Source: CAZGGW01 sp964525365
GTDB lineage: Bacteria; Bacillota_I; Bacilli_A; RF39; UBA660
NCBI GenBank assembly: GCA_964525365.1
Contig: CAZGGW010000048.1
Coordinates: 1-5,426 of the forward strand
Direction: 5' to 3'
Length of the DNA: 5,426 bases
Shown: piece by piece, positions 5,021-5,426 of the stretch
Numbering within the stretch: position 1 is the first letter of the stretch
How the letters are laid out: each line of letters opens with the position of its first letter
Program-made: the position numbers and the translations under genes
The notes under the pieces: generated by a model
Told to the model about the DNA's origin: nothing
Seen by the model: only the letters and a program-made list of their open reading frames with translations
The model's database searches: none

Positions 5021-5426
5021 ATGTGGAAAATAGGTAATATAAAAATTGATAATAAAATTGTTTTAGCTCCGATGGCGGGAGTTACCAATCATGCATTTCG
5101 TAAAATAGTAAAAGAAATTGGTGCTGGTTTAGTGTACTCAGAAATGATTAGTACCAAAGGAATATTTTATAATAGTAAAAAAACTTTGGATTTATTAAAA
5201 ATTGATGATTTTGAAAGACCAATAAGTATTCAAATATTTGGTAGTGATATTGAGTCGTTTAAAAAAGCGGCAGTATATATAGATAAAAATATACATCCTG
5301 ATATTATAGATATTAATATGGGATGTCCTGTACCAAAAGTGGCTGTTAAATCTCAGGCCGGTTCGGCCCTTCTAAAAGATCCGCAAAAAATATACAAAAT
5401 AGTAAAAGAAGTAGTGGAGAATGTTA
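5021..5426 (+). CDS. dusB: tRNA-dihydrouridine synthase (DusB-like), N-terminal 135 residues
   Basis: The gene runs off the right edge; the visible part is the first half of the FMN-binding TIM barrel. Dus enzymes use FMN and NADPH to reduce specific uridines in the tRNA D-loop to dihydrouridine. Visible family motifs are LAPMAGVTN at 15-23 (FMN-binding loop), EIGAGLVYSEM near 32-42, ISIQIFGSD near 68-76, and DINMGCPVPKV at 97-107 with Cys102 as the catalytic acid. AGSALLKDP (113-121) follows. The N-terminus MWKIGNIKI matches the MFKIG-type start of Bacillus DusB, which supports the ATG at 5021. An in-frame stop at 5009-5011 leaves no upstream ATG. No Shine-Dalgarno is visible before it. DusB is the best subfamily fit, but the C-terminal half needed to confirm this is absent. 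Confidence 0.93.
   Translation, partial: MWKIGNIKIDNKIVLAPMAGVTNHAFRKIVKEIGAGLVYSEMISTKGIFYNSKKTLDLLKIDDFERPISIQIFGSDIESFKKAAVYIDKNIHPDIIDINMGCPVPKVAVKSQAGSALLKDPQKIYKIVKEVVENV

Overview
The window is AT-rich and densely packed. It reads as part of a low-GC Firmicutes (Bacilli-like) chromosome, possibly an uncultured gut lineage near the Mollicutes or Erysipelotrichia. The grounds are the rplM-rpsI pair with strong AGGAGG-type ribosome binding sites, sigma-A-type promoters (TTGACA/TATAAT), the base composition, and a Bacillus-like DusB N-terminus. Tryptophan is written TGG throughout, and TGA is used as a real stop (the plsC stop overlaps the next start). The genetic code is therefore the standard bacterial one, not the Mycoplasma code. 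The taxonomic placement is inference.

Layout. Leftward transcription from about 3780: promoter, a short leader that may be an L13-type autoregulatory leader, rplM (uL13), rpsI (uS9) and a rho-independent terminator. A second leftward unit starts at its own near-consensus promoter (2792-2820). It reads an Abi_2/AbiF-like HEPN protein, then a membrane-anchored HtrA-type serine protease, then a PlsC-type acyltransferase, then a second PlsC-type acyltransferase cut by the left edge. Gaps in this unit are 12 nt, 1 nt and a 1-nt overlap, so it looks like one translationally linked operon.

Rightward transcription: a divergent promoter at 3846-3874 drives a 348-residue N-terminally anchored, probably extracellular protein. 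It is built of four repeats, each with a Cys pair about 25 residues apart, and ends at a clear terminator. A dusB-like tRNA-dihydrouridine synthase gene follows and runs off the right edge. It has no visible Shine-Dalgarno and a -10-like box very near the ATG, so its mRNA may be leaderless.

By role: ribosomal proteins and tRNA modification (translation); HtrA and two acyltransferases (envelope quality control and phospholipid synthesis); a predicted RNase-type abortive-infection protein heading the envelope operon; and a lineage-type repeat surface protein. The two points most worth a second look are the Abi gene heading a housekeeping envelope operon and the Cys-pair repeat protein. I see no CRISPR array, tRNA, rRNA, insertion sequence or attachment site.
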